Below are positions 8,119-15,803 of a stretch of DNA of 64,000 nt, in pieces (position 1 is the first letter of the stretch; the number at the start of each line of letters is the position of its first letter). This stretch comes from Spirosoma lacussanchae (GTDB lineage: Bacteria; Bacteroidota; Bacteroidia; Cytophagales; Spirosomataceae), in assembly GCF_005870035.1 (NCBI RefSeq), contig NZ_SWJG01000009.1, positions 124,001 to 188,000 of the forward strand, in the 5' to 3' direction. Made by a program: the position numbers and the translations under genes. The notes under the pieces are model-generated. The model made no database searches. It saw only the letters and a list, made by a program, of their open reading frames with translations, and had not been told where the DNA came from.

Positions 8119-8685
8119 ATGAAAAAAATAATTTATGCGCTGATCGTACCCTTGGTTGTGGTCAGCGGACTGGTATTTGCCGATCGTGAACGTAAACATG
8201 AAGCGTCTAAAAAAGTAACCTCAAAACCACTCTCTGCTGCTGAACGAAAAGCTGCGTTGAAAAGATGGGAAGCTACCCCCGATGGTATAGCGTACAAAAA
8301 ATGGGAAGCGTCTCCCGAAGGTAAAAAAGTATATGCCGGTGAAGCTAAAATAAGGAAGCATCTAAACGCTTTTACCAATATGGAAGCCGTTGTCACTTCT
8401 CTTTCTCTTCCGCCAGGCTCACGACTAGGTTTTGGCCTGATGGTCAGGATTAACGATGATAATTATATCCTTAGTTTTGGACCGGAGAAAACTGGCAAAA
8501 ATTCGGGAAACCTGACCAACGAATTTCAGCCACTGCATAGCCTGAAAGTGAACGATAAACTAATTATAAGAAGCCATACTGTATCGCACGCGCCCAAGTA
8601 TGCCTATCCAATACTATCGGGAGACTACGTAGAACGAGATGGTAAACTAATGTACAAGCGTGCTCCCAGAAAAGGCGGTTGCTAG
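8119..8685 (+). CDS. Exported protein of unknown function
   Basis: I do not recognise this 188-residue protein. It has a signal peptide (MKKIIYALIVPLVVVSGLVFA). A charged helical segment (about 25-80) contains two copies of a W-E-A-S/T-P-D/E-G phrase, RWEATPDGIAYKK and KWEASPEGKKVY. The C-terminal half is strand-rich (residues about 90-180) and very basic at the end. It sits alone, divergent from the ArsR operon and convergent with the SDP-like locus. Codon choice is more A+T-rich than in the flanking core genes. Confidence 0.7.
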   Translation: MKKIIYALIVPLVVVSGLVFADRERKHEASKKVTSKPLSAAERKAALKRWEATPDGIAYKKWEASPEGKKVYAGEAKIRKHLNAFTNMEAVVTSLSLPPGSRLGFGLMVRINDDNYILSFGPEKTGKNSGNLTNEFQPLHSLKVNDKLIIRSHTVSHAPKYAYPILSGDYVERDGKLMYKRAPRKGGC

Positions 8686-8741
8686 CCGAGCCCTTCGTCG
8701 ATCGAAGCCCAGCTACTATGGTATTGGGTATTGTGTACACT

Positions 8742-8797
8742 CAACCTTCCATGTGTGATGACGAGCTTAGCGAGACATTTACACACATGGAAGGTTG
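8742..8797. terminator. 16-bp perfect inverted repeat between convergent genes
   Basis: CAACCTTCCATGTGTG (8742-8757) and its exact complement (8782-8797) enclose a 24-base loop. It lies between the rightward gene ending at 8685 and the leftward sdpI-like gene ending at 8881. It may stop transcription from both sides. There is no U-tract, so it could instead be a relic of a mobile element. Confidence 0.45.
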
Positions 8798-8880
8798 GGC
8801 TGTCAAGCTTCAAATGCGGGACGTGCTACATGTCGCCGGAGATCAGCCAAAACGGAGCGATGACAATACGTTTTCAAATT

Positions 8881-9264
8881 TCATTTGCTAATCTTTCGGG
8901 TGCCATCTTTGTAAAACTGTTTCTTCAGTTCAAACTCAACAATGAAAATGGGAAGCAAAACTGAGACAGTAGATACAACCATTGAAACAAGGTAAAAATC
9001 TGTCGCTTTGCTGAACAATTTTATTATATGTGTTCTTTCTAAGAGTGCAATTACAATAATGATGATAAGTATCGATACTTGAACTATTATCAGCGATTTA
9101 GCAGCAAGACTATTTGCCGTAGTCCAAATATCATTATTTAGCATGGATTTTTTTGTTCTATATCCGTAGAGAAAATTTATTTTTTTAGGTGGATATGTAG
9201 CATACAGTATTCCACAAAATAGAATAACCAACGGAACAATAACGGCTGGCAAAATCCAAATCAT
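8881..9264 (-). CDS. sdpI-like: SdpI-like membrane protein (putative SDP immunity)
   Basis: This 127-residue protein has three predicted membrane segments (about 1-24, 53-78 and 90-112). The loop NFLYGYRTKKSMLNNDIWTT with following AN is the signature of the SdpI/YhfL domain. In Bacillus subtilis SdpI protects the producer from the SDP toxin. This protein is much shorter than B. subtilis SdpI and holds essentially one domain. It overlaps the sdpB-like gene by four bases (ATGA), so immunity is co-translated with the maturation proteins. The family call is good; immunity is inferred from context. Confidence 0.78.
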   Translation of the reverse strand: MIWILPAVIVPLVILFCGILYATYPPKKINFLYGYRTKKSMLNNDIWTTANSLAAKSLIIVQVSILIIIIVIALLERTHIIKLFSKATDFYLVSMVVSTVSVLLPIFIVEFELKKQFYKDGTRKISK

Positions 9265-10157
9265 GACAGTAGGGTTTTATAAGGGACGGCAAGTCTACTC
9301 AAAATACGGGGTTGAAAGTAAATTATAAGCCCGGCGCTCATAGCAATGCTGAAACTTGTCAAACCCATAGCGATAAGAATAAATAAATGAAATAAAACTC
9401 CTATCCAAAATAATATATCCCAATATCTACTACTCATAAAAAATCCTGCGCTAAGGATTAACTCGATCAGTATCGTACCCCAAGTCAATAATACTACACC
9501 CAATGCACTGGATGTCAGTACAGATGAGAGAAACACATCCTTATTGCCAAATGCACGATTGTTCAGCCAATAGTAAACGGCAGTTCCGTTTTTCCACTCT
9601 GGCACCAAAAATTTTGAGGTAGCAGCTTGAAAATACAAAAAGCAAAACTGCATTTTCATTAAAATCACAAAAAAGTAAGTGTATACACGTTCATTCGCTT
9701 TGAATAGACGCTTGGTCTGCCAATGCCACTTCGTATCGTAAAGCCATAGAATAGGCATCATGAAAAGAGTTAGTATATTCGTAATCTGATCCCCCCCATC
9801 TAATACCTGACCTGAAGAGAACAAACTGTAGCTTACCCACCAGTGCAATGCAGCTGTATATCTTGGTAAGATACCTATGATCACGATGAATAAAATGCAT
9901 AGTGCAACGAGATAGGCGATCTTAACATGATTACAGCCTAGCAAATAAAACAAGCTGATTCCAATTAAATCTTCTTTAATAGTCATCTTGTCACCCACCA
10001 GATTGGCAAAAATAATTTCTGGGCCATTGCACAGCAAGGTCAACATCGTTGATAGAGCTAGTAAACTTCTACTGATACCCAGAAAGGATATGTCATCAAC
10101 CGTAGATAGTTGATCGTTTACCCATATATTAAATTGTGAACTTATACCAACTTTCAT
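9261..10157 (-). CDS. sdpB-like: SdpB-like membrane protein (HTTM fold)
   Basis: This 298-residue, strongly hydrophobic protein has about seven or eight membrane segments. The phrases ALHWWVSYSLFSSGQVLDGG and FLYFQAATSKFLVPEWKNGT followed by AVYYWLNNR fit the HTTM/SdpB family, related to vitamin K-dependent carboxylase membrane domains. In Bacillus subtilis SdpB together with SdpA is required to turn pro-SdpC into the active peptide. Here it overlaps sdpA-like and sdpI-like genes by four bases at each end. The exact chemistry of SdpB is not known. Confidence 0.82.
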   Translation of the reverse strand: MKVGISSQFNIWVNDQLSTVDDISFLGISRSLLALSTMLTLLCNGPEIIFANLVGDKMTIKEDLIGISLFYLLGCNHVKIAYLVALCILFIVIIGILPRYTAALHWWVSYSLFSSGQVLDGGDQITNILTLFMMPILWLYDTKWHWQTKRLFKANERVYTYFFVILMKMQFCFLYFQAATSKFLVPEWKNGTAVYYWLNNRAFGNKDVFLSSVLTSSALGVVLLTWGTILIELILSAGFFMSSRYWDILFWIGVLFHLFILIAMGLTSFSIAMSAGLIIYFQPRILSRLAVPYKTLLS

Positions 10158-10699
10158 TGAATTAATGCTTTTGCCATTTTATAATGAGGGGAAATGTTCT
10201 TACTGGTCACAGTGACGATCCAAGCCCAAGGAATCTGTTCTTGGGTAGTTAAATAATATTCTCCCTTGAGGCTGGGGTAAGAGATTTTATTCTTCAAGGT
10301 CACTAATCGAAAGCGGTTTTTTACCGCCTTACTCATCTCAGTTGAAGAGTCTATCCAACAGGAATCTGGAACTTGATTTACTAATTGCATAAGTTCTGAA
10401 AATTTGATTCTTTGTGACCTACTAGCACCAAAATAGTTGGTCGGCGACATAGCAGGTGTGAAAACAGAAACCATCTGGCCTGCTTCCAAATAAAAGGCAT
10501 CATATACTTTTTCTCTGGGATTTCGAGTAAAGAAACTCCATCCCTGGGGTAGAAAGGAGCCAATAATTTTATTTGTTGAGAAATTAAACGTCAAAGGTGA
10601 GTGAGGAATAATCATAATTAAAAACATGATTGACAGCCCACACAGCAACATTAACGTAAAAAGCATTTTAATACTCGTCTTATTCATTGAACGACACAT
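10154..10699 (-). CDS. sdpA-like: SdpA-family protein
   Basis: This 181-residue protein has one N-terminal membrane segment (about residues 10-32) and the family hallmark LPQGWSFFTRNPRE at about 50-63. YFGASRSQRIKFSEL and the late PWAWIVTV fit the rest of the SdpA pattern. SdpA acts with SdpB in maturation of the SdpC toxin in Bacillus. A second Met at residue 5 (10687, MNKTSIKMLF) may be the true start. The gene begins 19 bases after a 24-bp perfect hairpin that separates it from sdpC. Confidence 0.85.
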   Translation of the reverse strand: MCRSMNKTSIKMLFTLMLLCGLSIMFLIMIIPHSPLTFNFSTNKIIGSFLPQGWSFFTRNPREKVYDAFYLEAGQMVSVFTPAMSPTNYFGASRSQRIKFSELMQLVNQVPDSCWIDSSTEMSKAVKNRFRLVTLKNKISYPSLKGEYYLTTQEQIPWAWIVTVTSKNISPHYKMAKALIQ

Positions 10700-10717
10700 G
10701 TTAAAATATTTATGGCG

Positions 10718-10775
10718 GTTTATTCAACAGCCCGATGCTGATGAGACATATTCAGCATCGGGCTGTTGAATAAAC
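10718..10775 (-). terminator. 24-bp perfect hairpin between sdpC and sdpA
   Basis: Arms 10718-10741 and 10752-10775 are fully complementary with a ten-base loop. The right arm touches the sdpC stop codon (10775-10777). On the minus strand the hairpin is followed by an A+T-rich stretch. It probably ends most transcripts after sdpC and lowers sdpABI expression, or stabilises the sdpC message. Its ends (GGCTGTTGAA) also resemble insertion-sequence termini, so a mobile origin is possible. Confidence 0.6.
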
Positions 10776-11599
10776 TACAGGCTTAGATTTACCGCTAACT
10801 CGTTGATGAATACGTCATGACTAAGCATATCTTTCCCTTCTGGTGAGAAATAGACGTCAAAAGTACGAACACCTGAAAACTCGACAGCCCACTCCTCGTA
10901 CAAAGCTCCTACGATTGCAATAGCACCCGCTCCAACTAATACAACTCCGAATGCCAGAACAACTGCCAAAACGATGAGAAACACGGCTGCTATGAGAAAC
11001 ACAAAGCCTAACACGATACAATCGGCACCGTTCGGGCTGGCTATTCGACCATTATACGAAGACTGCCTTTTACTTTCCTTTGCAACTTTTTCTGTGACGG
11101 AAGCTACAAAAACTTTTTTCTCATCTATCGTTGCATTTTTTTTATTTATGAAAGCTTTTGCTTCATCACTTTGCAGAATTTCCTTTGCCATTTGTTTGCT
11201 GTGCTCGAGTTCCTCAGCAGACATATTCACTGTCTTCCAGTAAGTATTTACCTTCTGCTGTGCCTCAATCATGCCCTGCTTCACTGTATATGGGTCTCCG
11301 CTGGTCATAGCCTTTTGAAAGTCTAGAAAAAACCGAGAGTCGCTATCTTTTATATGCACCATTATTCCCTCTTGGAAAACCTTGACTTTCGCGGCCTCTT
11401 GCGCCCCAAAGTTTGTCAGGTATTTTTCCTTCACCTCAGTAAATAGTTCTTTTTGATTTTTCAGCGTTCCGATTTTATCAACGAAGTTGCCCTCAAGAAA
11501 GAATACTCCCCTGAATATTTCTTCACCAGTCAGACTGGAGGGGATAACTTTGCTTTGGTTCTGACAGTTAGTGGTAAGGAAAAGTACTGACCCCACCAA
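10775..11599 (-). CDS. sdpC-like: SdpC-family antimicrobial peptide precursor, signal sequence interrupted
   Basis: The 274-residue frame carries the SdpC opening SLTGEEIFRGVFFLEGNFVD (residues 22-41), a helical middle, and a continuous hydrophobic stretch of about 40 residues (194-233, starting at the lone Cys194) followed by a polar C-terminus. In Bacillus the mature SDP peptide is a 42-residue hydrophobic segment cut from the same region, so this is the probable toxin core. Bacillus SDP has two cysteines; here only one is seen. The frame as given starts at TTG 11599. Upstream codons continue in frame to ATG 11650 but contain an amber stop at 11627-11629. The toxin is therefore either inactive or starts at an unusual codon. 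Confidence 0.78.
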   Translation of the reverse strand: MVGSVLFLTTNCQNQSKVIPSSLTGEEIFRGVFFLEGNFVDKIGTLKNQKELFTEVKEKYLTNFGAQEAAKVKVFQEGIMVHIKDSDSRFFLDFQKAMTSGDPYTVKQGMIEAQQKVNTYWKTVNMSAEELEHSKQMAKEILQSDEAKAFINKKNATIDEKKVFVASVTEKVAKESKRQSSYNGRIASPNGADCIVLGFVFLIAAVFLIVLAVVLAFGVVLVGAGAIAIVGALYEEWAVEFSGVRTFDVYFSPEGKDMLSHDVFINELAVNLSL

Positions 11600-11650
11600 G
11601 GAGAAGATGAGCCATCTGTTTTGAGCCTAGGTACGCATAAGTTTAATCAT
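11600..11650 (-). pseudogene. Upstream signal-peptide segment of sdpC, broken by an amber codon
   Basis: From ATG 11650 the frame reads MIKLMRT, stop, AQNRWLIFSLVGSVLFLTTNC, joining directly to the sdpC-like frame. With the stop ignored this is a textbook signal sequence: basic start, hydrophobic core, Cys near the cleavage site. No ATG or GTG lies between the amber codon and TTG 11599. This looks like a nonsense mutation in the leader, a sequencing error, or a readthrough site. Confidence 0.6.
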
Positions 11651-11708
11651 GGTATTATTGTTTTTGACAAGAGTTACGAATTACGATACTTGAGATCAAT
11701 TTACTTAA

Positions 11709-11984
11709 CTAAGGCTGTTTCAACCCCGCACAATGAGTAAGAAACTTAACCTCGGCGGTCTGCATCCTGTTGCCCGGTAGATCGCAAACGAGCACTACTT
11801 TTTGGCCGATGCCCCCAGCCAATATTGTACGTAAAGTCGCTAGACTAGAAGTTGCACATAATTGACTATTTATAGTTCCGCGACGATTGTTGGGTATAAC
11901 TTGCTCTGTATGCTGTTGCCTTTGGCCAAAGTAAATTGAAAGAGTACTTACTTGAAAGTAAGTAATCGTATTTTTTAGATATTT
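11709..11984 (-). pseudogene. Relic open frame of 91 codons without start
   Basis: An uninterrupted minus-strand frame runs from after TAA 11985-11987 to TAG 11709-11711. It contains protein-like phrases (HTEQVIPNNRRGTINSQL, GGIGQKVVLVCDLPGNRMQ) but its only Met is near the end and I do not recognise it. The end at 11713-11723 (GGCTGTTTCAA) resembles ends of some insertion sequences. It may be the tail of a decayed gene or chance openness; the antisense strand is also partly open. Confidence 0.3.
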
Positions 11985-12003
11985 TTACTCGATAAGCAAG
12001 TAT

Positions 12004-12129
12004 TTAGTTGAGCCAGCTTCGATAGTTCGGTTTGGGGACATTAATAGCTATCCGAATTACTTCTTCAGGGTCGACCAATACGGTCAACAAAGCTGGGTTG
12101 TGTTTGTCAAGTTGATAGTATTCTATGTA
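12004..12129 (-). pseudogene. Relic of a gene 3' end
   Basis: After a TGA at 12130-12132 the minus strand is open for 41 codons to TAA 12004-12006. The reading is strongly protein-like: HNPALLTVLVDPEEVIRIAI, then NVPKPNYRSWLN. There is no start codon, so this is probably the tail of a lost gene. I do not recognise the family. Confidence 0.35.
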
Positions 12130-12167
12130 TCAGTCCTGGTGCTTAGACTGTGAATTACCCATAAAGA

Positions 12168-12200
12168 AACCCGCCACAACCAGAAAGGCTGTGGCGGGTT
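12168..12200 (-). terminator. Intrinsic terminator after the M14 peptidase gene
   Basis: Arms AACCCGCCACA (12168-12178) and TGTGGCGGGTT (12190-12200) pair perfectly. On the minus strand the stem is followed by TTTCTTTAT. It lies 29 bases after the stop at 12229. Confidence 0.75.
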
Positions 12201-12228
12201 CGGTAACGAGCCGGTTTATACGACGGAT

Positions 12229-15084
12229 TTACTGACCGCCGGTTTTGGCTTTGGGGCCGCTACCCAGGGCCGATACAGGGGCTGGCTTGGTATCGGGGCC
12301 GAGGTGGTTCCAGTTGATGAGGGCGTTCCAGACCAGCGGGGCGTCGTGGTGGTTTAGGAAGCGGTGTAGCGGGTCGAAGGTAAACGCAACCACCCGACCG
12401 GCACCGACCGGCACGTTGAAGAGGGCGCCGTGACCGATGATAGCCTGCTCGTTGCGCACCATACCCGACAGCACATAAGGCTCTTCTTTTTTCGGGGTTT
12501 TGGTCTCGGGTTCTTTGACGGGCTTCCGGTCGGGCATGCCCATAATCAGCCCTTTGTATTCTTCTTCGTCTTTGAGTGGCTTGCTGCCATACTGCAGCAC
12601 CATCAGGTCGCGGTTGTACTTCTCGGTCTGCAATAGGGGCGCGATACCCCGAAAAATGGGGAAGCTCTCGGGATAGCCGTACAGCAGCGGGCTCGACGGC
12701 TTGCGGCCCTTCGCCATAACGACCGAGCCGGGGTGGAACAATCCGGCTGCCTGGGCGCTGGTGTTGGTGCGCAGCTCACGCACAACCCCGGCTTCGGCTA
12801 CCTGCATGGAGGTATTGTCGAGGGTGACGAGCAGGCCACCCGCTTCTACGAACGCTTTCAGGTTATTGACCCCGTCGAAACCCGGTCCGCCGGTCATGTC
12901 GGGCGTAGCGTCGGGCAGGCCATGGGCCGGAAACTCAGGAGTTTTGGTAAACGGCATCGGGCTGTATTTTTTGTCGATCTCGTGAATGAAATCGGCCGCT
13001 GTTCCCCGCGAACGTGGCATCAGGATTACGTCGAACCGTTTGCGCAGGTCGCCCCCTTTGAGGTCGTCTTTGTCGATGGAGGTGTACGGAATGCCGCGCT
13101 GGTCGAAGGTATAGCGGGCCCAGCCTTCGTCCTGGGTGCTGTACCAGTTGTGATAAATAGCCACGCGAGGCAGGGTTATGTCGTGCTGTTTGCCGTTTGG
13201 CAGGGTTTTAACGGCCTGCAGGTCGAGTCCGAACTGGGTCGATAGTTTCCGCACCTGCTCGGGCGAGAGGCCGCTGAACACGACCGAACCGGCCTGGAGG
13301 GTGTCTTTGTCGATCGCTATCCGTTCGTCGAGGACGGTGGCTCTGGCGGTTTTGCTCTGCGCTCTGGCCCAGTAGAGGGCGGGCAGCACGGTATTCTGTG
13401 CTTTGTAGTTCAGGACGTAGCTGGTGCCCTCGCCGGTCAGGTTGCCGGCGTACTGTATATCGCTGGTCAGCATTTTGAGGTCGGTGGGGGCGTAGGCCAC
13501 GCTGTCCTGCGCTTTCACGTCGACACCATAAAGGTAGCCGAGGGTCCAGGCAATGTCGTCGTAGGGCGGAAATTTGGCTTCTTTGGGGTAGTTCTGTTTC
13601 GACAGCAGCGAGATGGCCAGGTTGCGGTAGGGCTGGTTGAGCAGCACCACGTAGTCGCCCGCGTTTTTGCCGGTTTCGGCTTTGTGAACTTCAATGGCTT
13701 GAGCCCGCAGCTGGTTGACGAGGTAGGCCGCCATAGCCGGATCGCGCTGGTCTTTCCGGATCACGAACGCGCGTGGCGTTTCTTCGGTGCCTTTCCGGAT
13801 GTTGTTCAGCCCTTTCTGGTAAAAATTCTTCAGCATCAGCCGGCTGTTGGTGGCCCCGTAAGAAAGCGACGCCAGTACCCCGGCCTGCATGTAGTTGATG
13901 TTGTTGCGGTATGACCAGTACACTTTTTCGGTGGGTGGTACGGGCCGGTACCACTCCTTGCTGGTGGCGGGGTCGCCGGCGTATTTCTGCTCGGCCAGGT
14001 CGCGGAGGTAGGTGCTGGCGCCGGCATTGCCGAAGGTTTCGTAGAACCGGCCTACCGAGTTGTGGTTGTTGGAGATCCATAGGCCGTAGCCGGGATACCA
14101 GCCGTCGTAGAACGCCCAGGTAAAGACGCCGGGCAGGCCCTGAGCCGCCAGCGAGGTAATGTCGTGGTGGGCCATGATCTGCCATTCGCCGATGGTGATG
14201 GGGTCGATGGTCTCGTTGTAGGGGCCGGTGCCGGTCGAGATGTAGAGCAGCGGTACGGACTCGTGCAGGTCGAGAGAGGCTACGGGGTGCCAGTCGTAGT
14301 AGATCTTGTATAGGCTTTTGGTAATGGCCTGCGAGTTCTGAAGACCGTCGCGGTTGTTATCGTGGAAAACGTATTTGCCCCAGTACGGTACGCCGGGGAA
14401 GCCGTCGTTGAAGTCTTTCCGGTTTTTGGAGTAGCGGTAGTACCAGTCGACCTGCTTGTCCCAGCCGTCGGGTTCCGACACGGGGTTGATGATCACGATA
14501 ATGTTATCGCGGATGGTGCGGATTTCTTCGGTCTGCCCAGTAGCGAGCCGGTAGGCCAGTTCCATCAGCATCTCGGGCGATCCCATTTCGGGCGAGTGCA
14601 TGCCGCCGTTGAGGTAATAAACCAGTTTGGTGTCGCCCAGTATGGCGTTCAGATTCTGAGGATTTACCTGGCGCGGGTCGGCCAGCAGGGCCAGCTGCCG
14701 TTTGTAGTGATCGAGTCGTTTCTGGGCGTCTTCGTTGCCGATGACGATCAGGTTGATGGGACGCCCTTCTTCGCTGGTCATGACCGGCTCCATGCTGACG
14801 TTGGGCGAGGTATCGGCCAGTTTTTTGAAGTAGCCGTAGATCTCGGGTGTACGGTGCAGGATGCCGGGGGTGCCGATGATCTGTCCGAAATGTTTCCGGG
14901 GCGAGGGCACCGTGGGGTCGTCGGGCAGGTTGAGGACCGATGCGGGCAGGAAACGCGGATCGGTGGTGTACTCGCGGATTTTCTGGTTGTACACCTCGTC
15001 GATCTGCTGCGCCCCGACGGGCGAAATCGACATAGTGAGACCGGCCAGTGCCGCCAGTAGGGCAGGTAGCTGTTTAACCTTCAT
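12229..15084 (-). CDS. M14 family zinc carboxypeptidase
   Basis: This 951-residue secreted protein starts with a signal peptide (MKVKQLPALLAALAGLTMSI, cut near GAQQ). The peptidase domain occupies about residues 70-420. Zinc ligands are His163 and Glu166 in GGMHSPEMGS, with a later His in ASLDLHES. The remaining 500 residues include a region resembling a glutamine-amidotransferase-like fold (VAIYHNWYSTQDEGWARYTF and LKAFVEAGGLLVTLDN), as is usual for the long M14 proteins of Bacteroidota. It probably trims peptides in the periplasm or outside the cell. It is monocistronic. Confidence 0.88.
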   Translation of the reverse strand: MKVKQLPALLAALAGLTMSISPVGAQQIDEVYNQKIREYTTDPRFLPASVLNLPDDPTVPSPRKHFGQIIGTPGILHRTPEIYGYFKKLADTSPNVSMEPVMTSEEGRPINLIVIGNEDAQKRLDHYKRQLALLADPRQVNPQNLNAILGDTKLVYYLNGGMHSPEMGSPEMLMELAYRLATGQTEEIRTIRDNIIVIINPVSEPDGWDKQVDWYYRYSKNRKDFNDGFPGVPYWGKYVFHDNNRDGLQNSQAITKSLYKIYYDWHPVASLDLHESVPLLYISTGTGPYNETIDPITIGEWQIMAHHDITSLAAQGLPGVFTWAFYDGWYPGYGLWISNNHNSVGRFYETFGNAGASTYLRDLAEQKYAGDPATSKEWYRPVPPTEKVYWSYRNNINYMQAGVLASLSYGATNSRLMLKNFYQKGLNNIRKGTEETPRAFVIRKDQRDPAMAAYLVNQLRAQAIEVHKAETGKNAGDYVVLLNQPYRNLAISLLSKQNYPKEAKFPPYDDIAWTLGYLYGVDVKAQDSVAYAPTDLKMLTSDIQYAGNLTGEGTSYVLNYKAQNTVLPALYWARAQSKTARATVLDERIAIDKDTLQAGSVVFSGLSPEQVRKLSTQFGLDLQAVKTLPNGKQHDITLPRVAIYHNWYSTQDEGWARYTFDQRGIPYTSIDKDDLKGGDLRKRFDVILMPRSRGTAADFIHEIDKKYSPMPFTKTPEFPAHGLPDATPDMTGGPGFDGVNNLKAFVEAGGLLVTLDNTSMQVAEAGVVRELRTNTSAQAAGLFHPGSVVMAKGRKPSSPLLYGYPESFPIFRGIAPLLQTEKYNRDLMVLQYGSKPLKDEEEYKGLIMGMPDRKPVKEPETKTPKKEEPYVLSGMVRNEQAIIGHGALFNVPVGAGRVVAFTFDPLHRFLNHHDAPLVWNALINWNHLGPDTKPAPVSALGSGPKAKTGGQ

Positions 15085-15214
15085 ACAGTTGGGGTAAGTG
15101 AGGAATTACGGGTTGTTTTGACCGTAAGCAAGATACGCGTTTTAGGGCGTAAAGAGTCGGCTGGTCATTAATTATCCCGATCTGTATGGCGCAGGCATCG
15201 AAACCGGACGCGCT

Positions 15215-15610
15215 TTACTGACTCACGACCTGCACGGCATAGGTCTGGCGAACCCGGCCATCGGGCGAGCTGTCGGCCGCCTGTTCGGCAAAAACGACCC
15301 GGGCTGTGCCTACCGTAACCCCCTTGATCAGAAAGGTAGTGGCCACGGCTTTGCCCTGCGCCTGGGCGCTGCTGTCGGCCGACGACAGGGGCTTCGTCGT
15401 CACGTCGACTACTTCCTGGTTATCGGACGTGCCCACCACCGATTTACCCGTTAGCGTGACCTCTTGGATGGCGCCGACGGCTACTTTCATAGGGCGGGCG
15501 CTTCCTGAACCGGCGCCCATCCGGCAGGCCGCCAGGCTGGTGATCACTGCGATGGTACAGACGAGCTGGCAGAAAGAGACGGCGAATTGACGAGGTTGTG
15601 GCTGGTTCAT
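15215..15610 (-). CDS. Putative lipoprotein with Ig-like strand pattern
   Basis: This 131-residue protein has a leader ending TSLAAC, a good lipobox. The remainder is strand-rich: MKVAVGAIQEVTLTGKSVVG, then NQEVVDVTT and VTVGTARVVF. This resembles small Ig-like (BIG2-type) domains in which a constant, a state and a stability term alternate. No catalytic residues are seen. Function is unknown. Confidence 0.6.
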   Translation of the reverse strand: MNQPQPRQFAVSFCQLVCTIAVITSLAACRMGAGSGSARPMKVAVGAIQEVTLTGKSVVGTSDNQEVVDVTTKPLSSADSSAQAQGKAVATTFLIKGVTVGTARVVFAEQAADSSPDGRVRQTYAVQVVSQ

Positions 15611-15738
15611 GCAAGCATAACCGTTTCTGCCGGTAACAGTTTTTTTTACTGACTACCCTACTGGATCGCTGCTCCGTTGGCGTGACGTTGCCGGGGGGCG
15701 CAGGTGGTACTCTACCAGTTGGTTTGGCTGACGCAGGG

Positions 15739-15760
15739 GTTGCCGTGTCCCCACGGCAAC
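15739..15760 (-). terminator. Hairpin after the glycosyltransferase gene
   Basis: GTTGCCGTG (15739-15747) pairs with CACGGCAAC (15752-15760) around a four-base loop, 43 bases downstream of the stop at 15804. No U-tract is present. Confidence 0.45.
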
Positions 15761-15803
15761 GGGTGATGGTGGGCCGAGTCTGGAGTAGGTTATGTACGAC
15801 AAT

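Larger units (their letters stand above)
11651..12228. other. Gene-poor region with relics upstream of sdpC
   Basis: About 580 bases without an intact gene. It holds two start-less minus-strand frames (11709-11984 and 12004-12129), a short perfect dyad ACTTACTT-ga-AAGTAAGT at 11946-11963 and the terminator at 12168-12200. I found no exact TAnnTTTG promoter for sdpC here; the closest is TAAATTG (minus strand) near 11697. Confidence 0.5.

Noticed and set aside
8731..8964. 77-codon plus-strand frame
   Set aside because: It runs over the hairpin at 8742-8797 and into the sdpI-like gene and has no protein-like features beyond a Cys pair.
11946..11963. Short dyad ACTTACTT-ga-AAGTAAGT as an sdpC operator
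   Set aside because: It lies about 300 bases from the sdpC start with no promoter beside it; a chance palindrome in A+T-rich DNA is equally likely.
12733..13245. 170-codon plus-strand frame
   Set aside because: It lies wholly antisense to the M14 peptidase and shows no recognisable domain.
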